The notes under the pieces are model-generated. The model worked only from the letters and a program-made list of their open reading frames with translations. It was not told the origin of the DNA and ran no database searches. Source: DASSQJ01 sp963726295 (GTDB taxonomy: Bacteria > Actinomycetota > Actinomycetes > Actinomycetales > Dermatophilaceae). Taken from it: DNA of 64,000 bases. This document shows positions 50,539-59,444 of this stretch, piece by piece. A program made the translations under genes and the position numbers. Each line of letters opens with the position of its first letter. Position 1 is the first letter of the stretch. Location of the stretch: NCBI GenBank assembly GCA_963726295.1, contig CAVSBW010000001.1:930001-994000 (forward strand), read 5' to 3'.

Positions 50539-51251
50539 CCGAGACCGAGGGCGCCGAGCGGCCCCCCGAGGGCCCGACGGTGCTCGTGGCCGACGACCAC
50601 CCGTTGTGGCTGAGCGCGCTGGAGCGCGACCTCTCGGCGCGGGGCGTGCGGGTGGTCGCGACGGCCGCCGACGGCCCCGCAGCGGTGCGGCGCACGCGGG
50701 CCACCACCCCCGATGTCCTCGTGCTCGACCTCAACCTGCCGGAGCTGCGGGGCGACGAGGTGTGCCGGGCGATCGGAGACCTCCCCACGCGCGTCCTCAT
50801 CCTCTCGGCGAGTGGCGAGCAGCAGGACGTCCTGGCCGCCATCAAGGCCGGGGCCACCGGGTACCTCGTGAAGTCCGCGTCTGCGCAGGAGATCGTCGAC
50901 GCCGTGCTGGCCACCGCCCGCGGTGAGGCGGTGTTCACTCCGGGGCTGGCGGGCCTGGTGCTCGGGGAGTTCCGCCGGATGGCCTCCGATCCGCAGCCGG
51001 AGGGTGGTGCCACCGGCGACCGGGACGAGCGGCCGATCCCGGAGCTCACGCAGCGCGAGACCGAGGTTCTCCGGCTGGTGGCCACCGGGATGTCCTACAA
51101 GGACATCGCCGCGCAGCTGGTGCTGTCGCACCGCACCGTCCAGAACCACGTGCAGAACACCCTCGGCAAGCTGCACCTGCACAACCGTGTCGAGCTGGTG
51201 CGCTTCGCCCTCGCCCGCGGGCTCGAGGACGACCCCGCCCCCGAGGGCTAG
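50535..51251 (+). CDS. LuxR-family response regulator
   Basis: 238 aa. The receiver domain has VLVADDHPLW (Asp20/21), the phospho-acceptor Asp65 in VLDLNLPE, Ser91 and Lys113 in YLVKSAS. The NarL-type HTH spans about 168-232 (LTQRETEVLRLVATGMSYKDIAAQL). It is the partner of the overlapping kinase gene. Targets are unknown; neighbours plsC-like and aroG are candidates. Confidence 0.93.
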   Translation: MTETEGAERPPEGPTVLVADDHPLWLSALERDLSARGVRVVATAADGPAAVRRTRATTPDVLVLDLNLPELRGDEVCRAIGDLPTRVLILSASGEQQDVLAAIKAGATGYLVKSASAQEIVDAVLATARGEAVFTPGLAGLVLGEFRRMASDPQPEGGATGDRDERPIPELTQRETEVLRLVATGMSYKDIAAQLVLSHRTVQNHVQNTLGKLHLHNRVELVRFALARGLEDDPAPEG

Positions 51252-51353
51252 TGGCACCGGACCGGCCGCACGACCGTGGGCGCGCGGCGGCTCGCGACCC
51301 GTCGCCCGGCATCCGGCATGCGGGCCCGCTGTCTCGCAGAACGAGCACGGACC

Positions 51354-51359
51354 TATCCT
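51354..51359 (+). promoter_or_regulatory. -10 box TATCCT of aroG
   Basis: It lies 8 nt before GTG 51368. Confidence 0.4.
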
Positions 51360-51367
51360 TGGACACC

Positions 51368-52714
51368 GTGAGCACGACCACGGACCCCCTCCAGCGGCTC
51401 GCCGCCGGATCCGACCTGCCCGCCGCCCAGCAGCCCTCGTGGCCGGACCGCGGTGCGCTCGGCGCGGCCGTCGACACGCTCGCGTCCTACCCCCCGCTCG
51501 TGTTCGCGGGGGAGTGCGACGTCCTGCGCGACCGGATGGCCGCGGTCTCCCGCGGCGAGGCATTCGTGCTGCAGGGCGGTGACTGCGCCGAGACGTTCGC
51601 CTCCGCCACCGCCGACAACATCCGCGACCGGATCAAGACCATCCTCCAGATGGCGGCGGTGCTCACCTACGGCGCGTCGATGCCGGTGGTCAAGGTCGGC
51701 CGGCTGGCCGGCCAGTATGCCAAGCCCCGCTCGAACGACGACGAGACCCGGGGCGAGGTCACCCTGCCCGCCTACCGCGGCGACATGGTCAACGACTTCG
51801 AGTTCACGACCGAGGCCCGAACCCCCGACCCACAGCGCCTCGTCCACGCCTACCACCGCAGCAGCGCCACCCTCAACCTCGTCCGGGCCTTCACGACCGG
51901 TGGCTTCGCCGACCTGAGGCACGTCCACGACTGGAACAAGGGCTTCGTCGCGAACGCGGCCAACGTCCGCTACGAGCGGCTGGCCCGCGACATCGACAAG
52001 GCGATGCGGTTCATGGCCGCGTGCGGAGCCGACTTCGAGGCCATGCGCACGACCGAGTTCTTCTCCGCGCACGAGGCGCTCATCCTCGACTACGAGCGCC
52101 CGCTCACCCGGGTCGACTCGCGCACCGGGCACCTCTACGACACGAGCGGCCACTTCCTCTGGGTGGGCGAGCGCACCCGAGACGTCCACGGCGCCCACAT
52201 CGACTTCGTCTCCCGGGTGAAGAACCCCGTGGGGGTCAAGGTGTCCGCGAACGCCGACGTCGACGACCTGCTGCGCATCATCGACGCCGTCGACCCCGAG
52301 CGCAGTCCCGGCCGGCTGACCCTCATCACCCGGATGGGCGCGGGCCGGGTGCGCGACGCCCTGCCCGCCATCGTCGAGAAGGTCACCGCGTCCGGCGCAC
52401 CCGTCGCGTGGGTCTGCGACCCGATGCACGGCAACACGTTCTCGTCGGCGTCGGGGTTCAAGACCCGTGACTTCGAGGACGTCGTCGACGAGGTACGTGG
52501 CTTCTTCGAGGTGCACCGGAGCCTGGGCACGAACCCCGGCGGCATCCACGTCGAGCTCACGGGGAACGACGTCACGGAGTGCCTCGGGGGGTCCGAGCGC
52601 ATCCTCGACGCCGACCTCGGCACTCGCTACGAGTCGGTGTGCGACCCGCGGCTGAACCACCAGCAGAGCCTCGAGCTGGCGTTCCTCGTCGCCGAGATGC
52701 TCACCCAGGACTGA
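51368..52714 (+). CDS. aroG: 3-deoxy-7-phosphoheptulonate synthase, class II
   Basis: 448 aa, plant-like class II type. Blocks FVLQGGDCAETFA, KVGRLAGQYAKPRS, and the metal site region WVCDPMHGNT (His) with LGGSERI near the C-terminus are seen. It makes DAHP from PEP and erythrose-4-phosphate in aromatic synthesis. The mycobacterial counterpart is Rv2178c. GTG 51368 is set by a -10 box and the family N-terminus. ltaE follows 1 nt after the stop. Confidence 0.95.
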   Translation: MSTTTDPLQRLAAGSDLPAAQQPSWPDRGALGAAVDTLASYPPLVFAGECDVLRDRMAAVSRGEAFVLQGGDCAETFASATADNIRDRIKTILQMAAVLTYGASMPVVKVGRLAGQYAKPRSNDDETRGEVTLPAYRGDMVNDFEFTTEARTPDPQRLVHAYHRSSATLNLVRAFTTGGFADLRHVHDWNKGFVANAANVRYERLARDIDKAMRFMAACGADFEAMRTTEFFSAHEALILDYERPLTRVDSRTGHLYDTSGHFLWVGERTRDVHGAHIDFVSRVKNPVGVKVSANADVDDLLRIIDAVDPERSPGRLTLITRMGAGRVRDALPAIVEKVTASGAPVAWVCDPMHGNTFSSASGFKTRDFEDVVDEVRGFFEVHRSLGTNPGGIHVELTGNDVTECLGGSERILDADLGTRYESVCDPRLNHQQSLELAFLVAEMLTQD

Positions 52715-52715
52715 C

Positions 52716-53762
52716 GTGGCACCGCCCCTCGCCGCGGACCTCCTGTCCGACACCCTGACCCGCCCCACCGAGGCGATGCGCCGCGCCATGGCGACCGCCG
52801 AGGTGGGCGACGACGTCTTCGGGGAGGACCCCACGGTCCGCGCCCTCGAGGAGCGGGTCGCCGGGATGCTCGGCCACGAGGCCGGGCTGTTCACCCCCAC
52901 CGGGTCGATGGCCAACCAGCTGGGGATACGGATGCACGTGCCCCCGGGCAAGGAGCTGCTCGCCGACGAGCAGGCCCACGTGGTCCGGGCCGAGATGGGC
53001 GCCGCCGCCGTGTTCTCCGGCATCACCACCCGGACGTGGCGCTCGGTCGCCGGCCGGCTCGACCCCGCGGACGTGCTGCCGATGGTCACCACCGGCGCCG
53101 GGCCGTACCAGGTGGAGACGGCGCTCGTGGTCGTCGAGAACACGCACAACTTCGGGGGCGGCACCGTCCAGCCGCTGCGCGCGATGGAGGAGCTGCGCCG
53201 TGCCACCTCCGCCGTGGGGGTGCGCACGCACCTCGACGGCGCCCGCCTGTGGAACGCCCACGTCGCCACGGGGGTCGCCCTGGACGCCTACGGACGCACG
53301 GCCGACACCGTCTCGGTCTGCCTGTCCAAGGGCCTCGGCGCCCCGGTCGGCTCGGTGCTCGTCGGGGACGCCGGCGTCATCGCGGAGGCGCGGGTCTGGC
53401 GCAAGCGCTACGGCGGCGGGATGCGGCAGGTCGGCGTCCTCGCCGCCGCAGGGCTGCTCGCGCTCGACCAGCACGTCGGGCGGCTCGCCGACGACCACGC
53501 CCGCGCCCGCCGCTTCGCACAGGCCTGCGCCGAGGCCGCGCCGGGTGTCGTCGACCCGGGGGCGGTGGAGACCAACATCGTCGTCCTCGACACCGGCGCG
53601 ATCGGCCTGGCCGCCGCCGACGTCGTCGCCGAGCTCGCCGAGCACGGCGTCCGCACGTACGCGGTGGGGCCCACCCGCGTCCGGGCCGTCTGGCACCTCG
53701 ACGTCGACGACGCGGGCACGGACGCGGCGGTCGACGCCGCGCGTGCCGTCCTCGCCGGCTGA
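52716..53762 (+). CDS. ltaE: Low-specificity L-threonine aldolase
   Basis: 348 aa, PLP fold type I. N-terminal LLSDTLTRPTEAMRRAMATAEVGDDVFGEDPT is the family start. The PLP lysine is in VCLSKGLGAP (Lys~204), and HLDGARLWNA has the conserved Asp/Arg. It splits threonine or allo-threonine to glycine and acetaldehyde; glycine would feed the gcv system. It starts 1 nt after aroG, so the two are coupled. Confidence 0.93.
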   Translation: MAPPLAADLLSDTLTRPTEAMRRAMATAEVGDDVFGEDPTVRALEERVAGMLGHEAGLFTPTGSMANQLGIRMHVPPGKELLADEQAHVVRAEMGAAAVFSGITTRTWRSVAGRLDPADVLPMVTTGAGPYQVETALVVVENTHNFGGGTVQPLRAMEELRRATSAVGVRTHLDGARLWNAHVATGVALDAYGRTADTVSVCLSKGLGAPVGSVLVGDAGVIAEARVWRKRYGGGMRQVGVLAAAGLLALDQHVGRLADDHARARRFAQACAEAAPGVVDPGAVETNIVVLDTGAIGLAAADVVAELAEHGVRTYAVGPTRVRAVWHLDVDDAGTDAAVDAARAVLAG

Positions 53763-53781
53763 CCGGGCCCGACGCCACGGC

Positions 53782-54711
53782 TCACACGTCGTGGTGCAGG
53801 GCCTCCGCGGGTGGGTCCTCCAGCGCGCTCGCGTCGGGGTCACGGGCCTCGGCCACCGGCCCGCGGAGCTCGACGAGGTACATGGCCCCGACCACGAGCG
53901 AGCCCCCCACCACCATCCGGGTCGTCAATGACTCCCCGCCGAAGAGCACCGCGAAGAGGGCGGCGAACACCGGCTCGAGGGTCATGACGATCGCGGCCCG
54001 CGTCGCCGTGAGGTGGGCCTGCGCCCACGTCTGCGCCCAGAGCGCGCCGGCACCGGCGACGAGGGCCATGTAGAGCAGCGACGCCCACTGGCCCGGCCCC
54101 GACGGCAGCGTCACCCCGCCCGGCACGGCGGCCACCGCGGCGACCACGGCGATGACGACCGCCTGCACCGTCGCGAGGCCGAAGGCCGCCCCCGGCGTCG
54201 ACCACCGGCCGAGGGCCACGATGTGGGCCGCGTAGAGGACGGCGGACGCGAGCGTGACCCCCTCGCCGACCCCCACCGCGAAGCCCTGGAGCGAGAGCAC
54301 CGTCAGGCCGGCCGTCGCCATCCCCACCGCGGCCCACGTGACCCGTCCGATCCGGTCGCGCAGCACGAGCGCGCCGAGGACGGGGGTGAGCACGACGTAC
54401 GTGCCCGTGACGAACCCGGAGACCGAGGCGTCGGTCGTCACGAGCCCGATGGTCTGGAGGACCTGGGCCAGGCCGTAGAGCACCCCCAGGACCACGCCGA
54501 TCCGCAGCTCGCGGCGGGTGAGCGCGAGGACGGGGCGGCGGAACACGGCGAGCATCACCAGGCCGGCGATGCCGAAGCGGACGGTGAGGAAGTCCGTGGG
54601 CGGTACGTCCACGACGAGGTCGCGGATGAGGAAGAACGTCGAGCCCCACACGGCCGTGACCCCCACGAGCAGCGCGGTCGCGACCCGGGTGGACCCGGCG
54701 GCCACGGTCAC
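53782..54711 (-). CDS. EamA/DMT family transporter
   Basis: 309 aa, ten membrane helices in two EamA repeats. The first opens VAVWGSTFFLIRD, and each repeat has the Gly/Pro-rich pattern of drug/metabolite transporters (VLTPVLGALVLRDRI; TLEPVFAALFAVLFGGE). Direction and substrate are unknown. It begins 6 nt after the pknL stop, so it is probably cotranscribed. Confidence 0.9.
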   Translation of the reverse strand: MTVAAGSTRVATALLVGVTAVWGSTFFLIRDLVVDVPPTDFLTVRFGIAGLVMLAVFRRPVLALTRRELRIGVVLGVLYGLAQVLQTIGLVTTDASVSGFVTGTYVVLTPVLGALVLRDRIGRVTWAAVGMATAGLTVLSLQGFAVGVGEGVTLASAVLYAAHIVALGRWSTPGAAFGLATVQAVVIAVVAAVAAVPGGVTLPSGPGQWASLLYMALVAGAGALWAQTWAQAHLTATRAAIVMTLEPVFAALFAVLFGGESLTTRMVVGGSLVVGAMYLVELRGPVAEARDPDASALEDPPAEALHHDV

Positions 54712-54717
54712 CGCGGC

Positions 54718-56646
54718 TCAGACGATGGTGAGGGTGACGGTGCTGCCCTTGGGGGCCTTGCCGCCCTGGGGGTCCTGCGAGCGGACCGTCCTGAAGAAGC
54801 CGCCGAGCACCTCCTTGACATTGACGTCGAAGCCGGCGCGCTCGAGCGTCCGCCGGGCCTGCGACAACGTCTTCCCGACGACGTCCGGGACCTCCACCAT
54901 GACCGGGCCCTTGGAGACGACGAGAGTCACCGGGTCACCGCGGTAGAGGGTGCCGCCGGTGGGGTCCTGGCTGATCACCTGCCCCTTGGGCACCGTGTCG
55001 CTGTTCTCCTGCTTCGTCGCGTCGACGTCGAGCCCGAGGTCCGACAGCGCCCGGGCCGCCTCGGTGGCGTCCTTGCCCGTGTAGTCGGGGACGTCGATCG
55101 GCTGCCGCCCCCGGCTGACCACGAGCGCCACCTTGGTCCCCGGCTTGACGCTGGCGCCCACCGCGGGCTTCGTGGAGATGACCTGCCCCTCCGGCACCTT
55201 CTCGTCGTACTTCCGGCTGACCTTGCCCCGGGCGAGGTTGGCCTCCTGCAGGCGCGCGGTGGCCTCGGCCTGGGTGGAGCCGACGACCTCGGGCACCCGG
55301 TAGCGCTCGGGGCCCTTGGAGACGAGCACGACGACGTCGCTGCCCTGGCGCGCCTCGGCCCCGGCCGTCGGGTCGAGCGAGATGACCGTGCCCTTGTCGA
55401 CGTCCTCCGAGAAGTCCTCCGTCACCGTGGTGCCGAGCCCCGCCTGCTCGAGCGCCGCCACCGCCTTGTCGCGCGGCTGTCCGACGACAGCGGGGACCAC
55501 GACGGTCGACCCGGGCCCGAGCAGGAAGAACCAGCCGGTGAGGGCGAGGACGAGCGCGGCCGCGAGGATCGCCGGCCACCAGCGCCGGACCCCGCCGAGG
55601 GCGCCTCCGCCCCGGCCCGAGACCACGACCCCCTCGAGGGGTCCGGTCGGCCGGGTCATCGTCGTGGTGTCGGAGTGCGGGCGAGCCGCGACCCCGGCAC
55701 CCGCCGCGCCGTTGACCGGCAGGGCGGTGGTGGCCGCGGTGGGGACGGCCGCGGCCGCCAGGGCGGCGGCCCCGGCCGGACGCGCGTCCAGTACCTCGGC
55801 CGGCAGCGACTCGCGGGTCCGCCGGACCAGCTCGAGGAAGGCGCGGGCGTCGGCCGGTCGCTCGTCGGGGTCGCGTGCGGTGGCGGCGGCGACGAGGTCG
55901 TCGATGAGCGGAGGGAGCCCCTCGACCCGGCTCGACGGGGCGGGAACGCCCTCGTGGACGTGCTGCCAGGCGACGTGGATGGCCGTGTCGCCGCTGAACG
56001 CCTTGGTGCCGGTGAGCATCTCGAAGAGCACCAGGCCGGCGGCGTACACGTCGGACCGCGGGTCGGCGATGCCCCGCTCGACCTGCTCCGGGGACAGGTA
56101 GGCGACGGTGCCGAGCAGCATCCCCGTGGAGCTGGTGACCGTCTGGCTCGACACCGCGCGGGCCAGCCCGAAGTCGGCCACCTTCACGACGCCGTTCTCG
56201 CTGATGATGACGTTCTCGGGCTTGACGTCGCGGTGGATCAGGCCCTTGTCGTGGGCAGCGGCGAGGGCGAGCAGCAGCGGCTCGATGACGTCGAGCGCGG
56301 CCCGGGGCGAGAGCGGTCCCTCCTCGGTGAGGACCTCCCGCAGGGTCTGTCCGGGGACGTACTCCATCGCGAGGAACATGTGGCCGTCGTCCTCGCCCTG
56401 GTCGTACACGGCGACGACGTTTGGGTGGCCGAGGGCCGCGGCCGACTTGGCCTCGCGGCGGAACCGGGAGACGAAGGTCTCGTCGTGGGCGAGGTGGGCC
56501 CGCATCACCTTGAGCGCGACCTCGCGGTCGAGGCGCGCATCCACGGCGAGGTAGACGGTGGCCATGCCGCCCTCGGCGATGCGCGACCGGACGCCGTAGC
56601 GACCGTCGAGGGTGCGCCCGATGAGGGCGTCGCCGGAGGATGACAC
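54718..56646 (-). CDS. pknL: PASTA-domain Ser/Thr protein kinase
   Basis: 642 aa. The kinase domain (about 14-275) has IAEGGMATVYLA, Lys46, HRDVKPENV and DFG. One membrane helix (~360-380) leads to four PASTA domains (about 385-642), which bind muropeptides. The neighbourhood (Rv2175c homologue, aroG, idsA-like gene) matches PknL of M. tuberculosis. GTG 56646 is chosen for its TACACT box 6 nt upstream. The catalytic loop is complete, unlike the kinase-like protein at 1647. Confidence 0.93.
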   Translation of the reverse strand: MSSSGDALIGRTLDGRYGVRSRIAEGGMATVYLAVDARLDREVALKVMRAHLAHDETFVSRFRREAKSAAALGHPNVVAVYDQGEDDGHMFLAMEYVPGQTLREVLTEEGPLSPRAALDVIEPLLLALAAAHDKGLIHRDVKPENVIISENGVVKVADFGLARAVSSQTVTSSTGMLLGTVAYLSPEQVERGIADPRSDVYAAGLVLFEMLTGTKAFSGDTAIHVAWQHVHEGVPAPSSRVEGLPPLIDDLVAAATARDPDERPADARAFLELVRRTRESLPAEVLDARPAGAAALAAAAVPTAATTALPVNGAAGAGVAARPHSDTTTMTRPTGPLEGVVVSGRGGGALGGVRRWWPAILAAALVLALTGWFFLLGPGSTVVVPAVVGQPRDKAVAALEQAGLGTTVTEDFSEDVDKGTVISLDPTAGAEARQGSDVVVLVSKGPERYRVPEVVGSTQAEATARLQEANLARGKVSRKYDEKVPEGQVISTKPAVGASVKPGTKVALVVSRGRQPIDVPDYTGKDATEAARALSDLGLDVDATKQENSDTVPKGQVISQDPTGGTLYRGDPVTLVVSKGPVMVEVPDVVGKTLSQARRTLERAGFDVNVKEVLGGFFRTVRSQDPQGGKAPKGSTVTLTIV

Positions 56647-56652
56647 CGCACG

Positions 56653-56658
56653 AGTGTA
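56653..56658 (-). promoter_or_regulatory. -10 box TACACT of pknL
   Basis: The box is 6 nt before GTG 56646 and decides the start. Confidence 0.45.
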
Positions 56659-56698
56659 GGTGCTCACGGGTACCCCCTCCGAACCGTCGCCGCCGGGG

Positions 56699-57658
56699 TC
56701 ACATGCGCTCGCGCAGGGCCAGCACGGAGTCGACGTAGCGGCGCGTGTCGGCGTAGGCGCCGTGCTGCCGCAGCGAGGCCAGCCCCTGGTAGTAGGAGCC
56801 CAGCGTGGCGCGCTGCTCCCCGGTCTCGCGCCCGAGGGCGCGGAGCATGACGACCCCGGCGGTGACGTTGTCCTCGGTGTCGAGGAGGTCGAGCTCACGC
56901 CCCAACAACATCGAGGCCCACGCACCGGCGTCGGGGATCACCTGCATGACGCCGACCGCGTTGGCCGGTGACACCGCGCGCTGGTTCCAGCCGGACTCCT
57001 GGTAGGCGACGGCCAGGGCGAGGCGCGGGTCGACACCGTGCCGCCGTGCCGTGCGCTCCACGAGGGTGCGCACCTCGCCGCGGCTCGGCACGTGCCGCGA
57101 GGCCAGGACCGCGCGGTTGCGAGCGGCCGCCTCCGCGACCGAGGTGGGGTACTGCACCCCGAGGAAGGTGTCGGGAGCCCGGTCCGAGGACCGCCCGCTC
57201 GTCGAGGCCTTCGACCTGGCCTTTCTGCTGCTGGACGCGCTCCTCGTCGAGCCACCACCGGACACGGTGACGCGGTCGCCGGGGTGGATCAGGGACGAGA
57301 CGGTGAGCCGGTTCGACTTGAGCACCCGCGCGAGCGGCACGCCGTAGCGCGCCGCGATGCCGGAGAGCGTGTCACCGGCGCGGACCACGTGGACGTGGCT
57401 CGAGGCCCTGCGGGACCCCGTGGCCGAGGGCGCGGCGGTGGGGACACGGAGGCGCTGGCCGGCGTGGATCCGGTCGGGGTCGGCCACGTGGTTGGCGGCC
57501 GCGAGCGCGGCCACGGTCGTGCCGTACCGGGCGGCGATGGCGCTGAGGGTCTCGCCGGGGCGGACGGTGTGTGCCCCGCCGGCGTCACGGACCTCCGCGG
57601 TGGTGGGCGCGACGACGGGCGCCAGGACAGGCGGCGGCAGGGCGGGAACGGCGACCAT
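56699..57658 (-). CDS. LysM-domain lytic transglycosylase-like protein
   Basis: 319 aa. Two LysM domains (about 30-72 and 89-133) bind peptidoglycan. A Ser/Arg-rich linker leads to an SLT domain (195-315) with the catalytic Glu221 in YQESGWN and AVGVMQVIPD. No classic signal peptide is seen; the N-terminus is Pro/Val/Ala-rich. ATG 57658 is preferred over ATG 57739: the 27 codons between have many A/T third bases, unlike coding DNA here, and a sigma70-like promoter overlaps them. Confidence 0.85.
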   Translation of the reverse strand: MVAVPALPPPVLAPVVAPTTAEVRDAGGAHTVRPGETLSAIAARYGTTVAALAAANHVADPDRIHAGQRLRVPTAAPSATGSRRASSHVHVVRAGDTLSGIAARYGVPLARVLKSNRLTVSSLIHPGDRVTVSGGGSTRSASSSRKARSKASTSGRSSDRAPDTFLGVQYPTSVAEAAARNRAVLASRHVPSRGEVRTLVERTARRHGVDPRLALAVAYQESGWNQRAVSPANAVGVMQVIPDAGAWASMLLGRELDLLDTEDNVTAGVVMLRALGRETGEQRATLGSYYQGLASLRQHGAYADTRRYVDSVLALRERM

Positions 57659-57710
57659 CGCAGTGGGAACCTCGATGTTGCTGGTGTGACTGAAGGTGCA
57701 AGTGGGGTCC

Positions 57711-57739
57711 AAGATACCTGAGTGGCTCCTGAGAGTCAT
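57711..57739 (-). promoter_or_regulatory. Sigma70-like promoter of the LysM/SLT gene
   Basis: On the minus strand ATGACT and TATCTT are separated by 17 nt. It gives a leader of roughly 45 nt before ATG 57658. Confidence 0.4.
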
Positions 57740-57871
57740 GCTGTCACGCCGTGGTCGTGTCACCGAGGGGTGCGGGTGCCGCGCGGTGGCGGGCGGCGGG
57801 GTAAGGCAGGGCGGGTCGCGTGCATCCCGGGGTGGCCCGGCCCGCGCCTCGGGGTGTGGCAGGCTGGTCCG

Positions 57872-58255
57872 GTGAGCCATGCGACCCCCGAGCCCGTGCG
57901 TGACGTCGAGCTCCTCGTGCCGGACTGGCTGAGCCTTCCCGAGGTCGCCGAGCGGCTCGGCATCCGCCTCGCCGACGCCCGCCGCCTCGTCGAGGACCGC
58001 GAGCTCCTCGCGCTGCGGATCGGCGAGCGCAGCGCCCTGGCCGTCCCCGCGGGGTTCCTCGACGACGACGGCCCCCTCCCCGCGCTGCGCGGCACCTTCA
58101 CCGTGCTCGCCGACGGCGGCATGGACGACACGGAGATCGTCCGCTGGCTGCACACCACGGACCCGTCGCTGCCCGTGGAGGGCAGCCCCCTGGACGCCAT
58201 CCGTGCCGGCTTCAAGACCGAGGTACGCCGCCGGGCGATGGAGGAGGCCTTCTAG
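57872..58255 (+). CDS. Rv2175c-family DNA-binding protein
   Basis: 127 aa. A winged-HTH-like N-terminal half (LSLPEVAERLGIRLADARRLVEDREL) is followed by the Rv2175c C-terminal domain (LRGTFTVLADGGMDDTEIVRWLHTTDPSL). In M. tuberculosis the homologue is a PknL substrate phosphorylated near the N-terminus, which lowers DNA binding. Thr5 here is a possible site. A CAGGCT box, poor for a -10, lies 6 nt before GTG 57872. Confidence 0.9.
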   Translation: MSHATPEPVRDVELLVPDWLSLPEVAERLGIRLADARRLVEDRELLALRIGERSALAVPAGFLDDDGPLPALRGTFTVLADGGMDDTEIVRWLHTTDPSLPVEGSPLDAIRAGFKTEVRRRAMEEAF

Positions 58256-58267
58256 GCGCGGGCGGTC

Positions 58268-59353
58268 TCAGGCCGACCGCGAGGTCGCGGTCGTCACGAG
58301 TGCCTCGAGCACCTCGACCGCGCCGGCGTCACGGGCCGTGACCTCCGCGAGCGCCGACCGGGCCGCCGCTGCGAGCCGGACGATCTCCTCCTCGACGACG
58401 TCGACCGCTCCCGAGCCTTCGATGATCGCGCGGAGCTCGTCGATGTCGGTGGCGGCCAGGTCGGCACGACCCAGCAGCCGCTCGACCCGCAGGCGTCCGG
58501 CGCCGTCGGTCCCGGCGAGGGCGTGGGCGAGGAGCACGGTGCGCTTGCCCTCGCGCAGGTCGTCACCGGCCGGCTTGCCGGTCTCCACGGGGTCGCCGAA
58601 GACGCCGAGGAGGTCGTCGCGCAGCTGGAAGGCGCGGCCCAGGTCGAGGCCGTAGCGCGAGAGCGCGGCGAGCCCCGTCCCGTCCATCCCGCCGACGGTG
58701 GCCCCGATGAGCAGCGGGTGCTCGACGGTGTACTTGGCGCTCTTGAACCGGATCACCCGGCCGGCTCGGTCCACGCGCTCGCTGGCGGGTAGCCCGGCCC
58801 ACGGCCGCATCGACTCGACGACGTCGAGGAACTGGCCCGCCATCAGCTGGGTGCGCATCCGGTCGAACACGGGGCGCCCCCGGTCGAGGGCGTCGGCGGG
58901 AAGCCCGGACGTGGCGTACACCTCGTCGGTCCAGGTCAGGCACAGGTTGCCGGCCAGGACCGCGCCCGCCAGGCCGAACCGGTCGCGGTCGCCGGCCCAG
59001 CCGCGGTCGGCGTGGTGGCGGGCCAGCCGGCGGTGGGCGGCGGGCATCCCGCGCCGGGTGTCGGAGTCGTCCATGACGTCGTCGTGGATCAGGGCGGCGG
59101 CCTGGAAGAGCTCCATGGCGCTGGCCAGGCGGACGAGCGGGTCGGAGTCGGGCAGCCCGGCCGCCCGCGCACCCCAGTAGAGGAACGCGGCACGCAGCCG
59201 TTTGCCGCCGCGGAGGAGGTCGCCGACGGCGTGGAGGAGCTCCTCGACGTCAGGCCCCAGCTCGGCCAGGACCCCGGCCTGTGCGGCCAGCTCGGTGTCG
59301 AGGTGGGTCTGCACCCGTGCGCGCAGGTCGGCGGTGTCGAGCACGCTCGGCAC
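58268..59353 (-). CDS. idsA: Polyprenyl (geranylgeranyl-type) diphosphate synthase
   Basis: 361 aa. The first Asp-rich motif is DDVMDD (91-96) and the second is RDDLLG near 245. Lys51 and Arg54 in GGKRLRAA bind isopentenyl diphosphate. The product length depends on residues before DDxxD, here with bulky Leu and Ile, so short or medium chains are likely. idsA2 (Rv2173) is the neighbour in mycobacteria. GTG 59353 has GAGGAGG. Confidence 0.9.
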   Translation of the reverse strand: MPSVLDTADLRARVQTHLDTELAAQAGVLAELGPDVEELLHAVGDLLRGGKRLRAAFLYWGARAAGLPDSDPLVRLASAMELFQAAALIHDDVMDDSDTRRGMPAAHRRLARHHADRGWAGDRDRFGLAGAVLAGNLCLTWTDEVYATSGLPADALDRGRPVFDRMRTQLMAGQFLDVVESMRPWAGLPASERVDRAGRVIRFKSAKYTVEHPLLIGATVGGMDGTGLAALSRYGLDLGRAFQLRDDLLGVFGDPVETGKPAGDDLREGKRTVLLAHALAGTDGAGRLRVERLLGRADLAATDIDELRAIIEGSGAVDVVEEEIVRLAAAARSALAEVTARDAGAVEVLEALVTTATSRSA

Positions 59354-59408
59354 GGTCCCTCCTCGGCCGGGGTGACGGGCCCGGGGGCCGTCGATCGGAT
59401 GATGGTGC

Positions 59409-59414
59409 AGCCTA
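59409..59414 (-). promoter_or_regulatory. -10 box TAGGCT of idsA
   Basis: It predicts a leader of about 50 nt before GTG 59353 and is divergent from the metF box. Confidence 0.35.
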
Positions 59415-59431
59415 CGTCCTCACCGCTCCGT

Positions 59432-59437
59432 TACCGT
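59432..59437 (+). promoter_or_regulatory. -10 box TACCGT of metF
   Basis: The box is 7 nt before ATG 59445; there is no leader for a SAM or cobalamin riboswitch. Confidence 0.45.
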
Positions 59438-59444
59438 TTCCGGC

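Noticed and set aside
57659..57871. c-di-AMP (ydaO-type) riboswitch before the LysM/SLT gene
   Set aside because: The leader predicted from the promoter is about 45 nt, too short, and I could not find the conserved riboswitch core.
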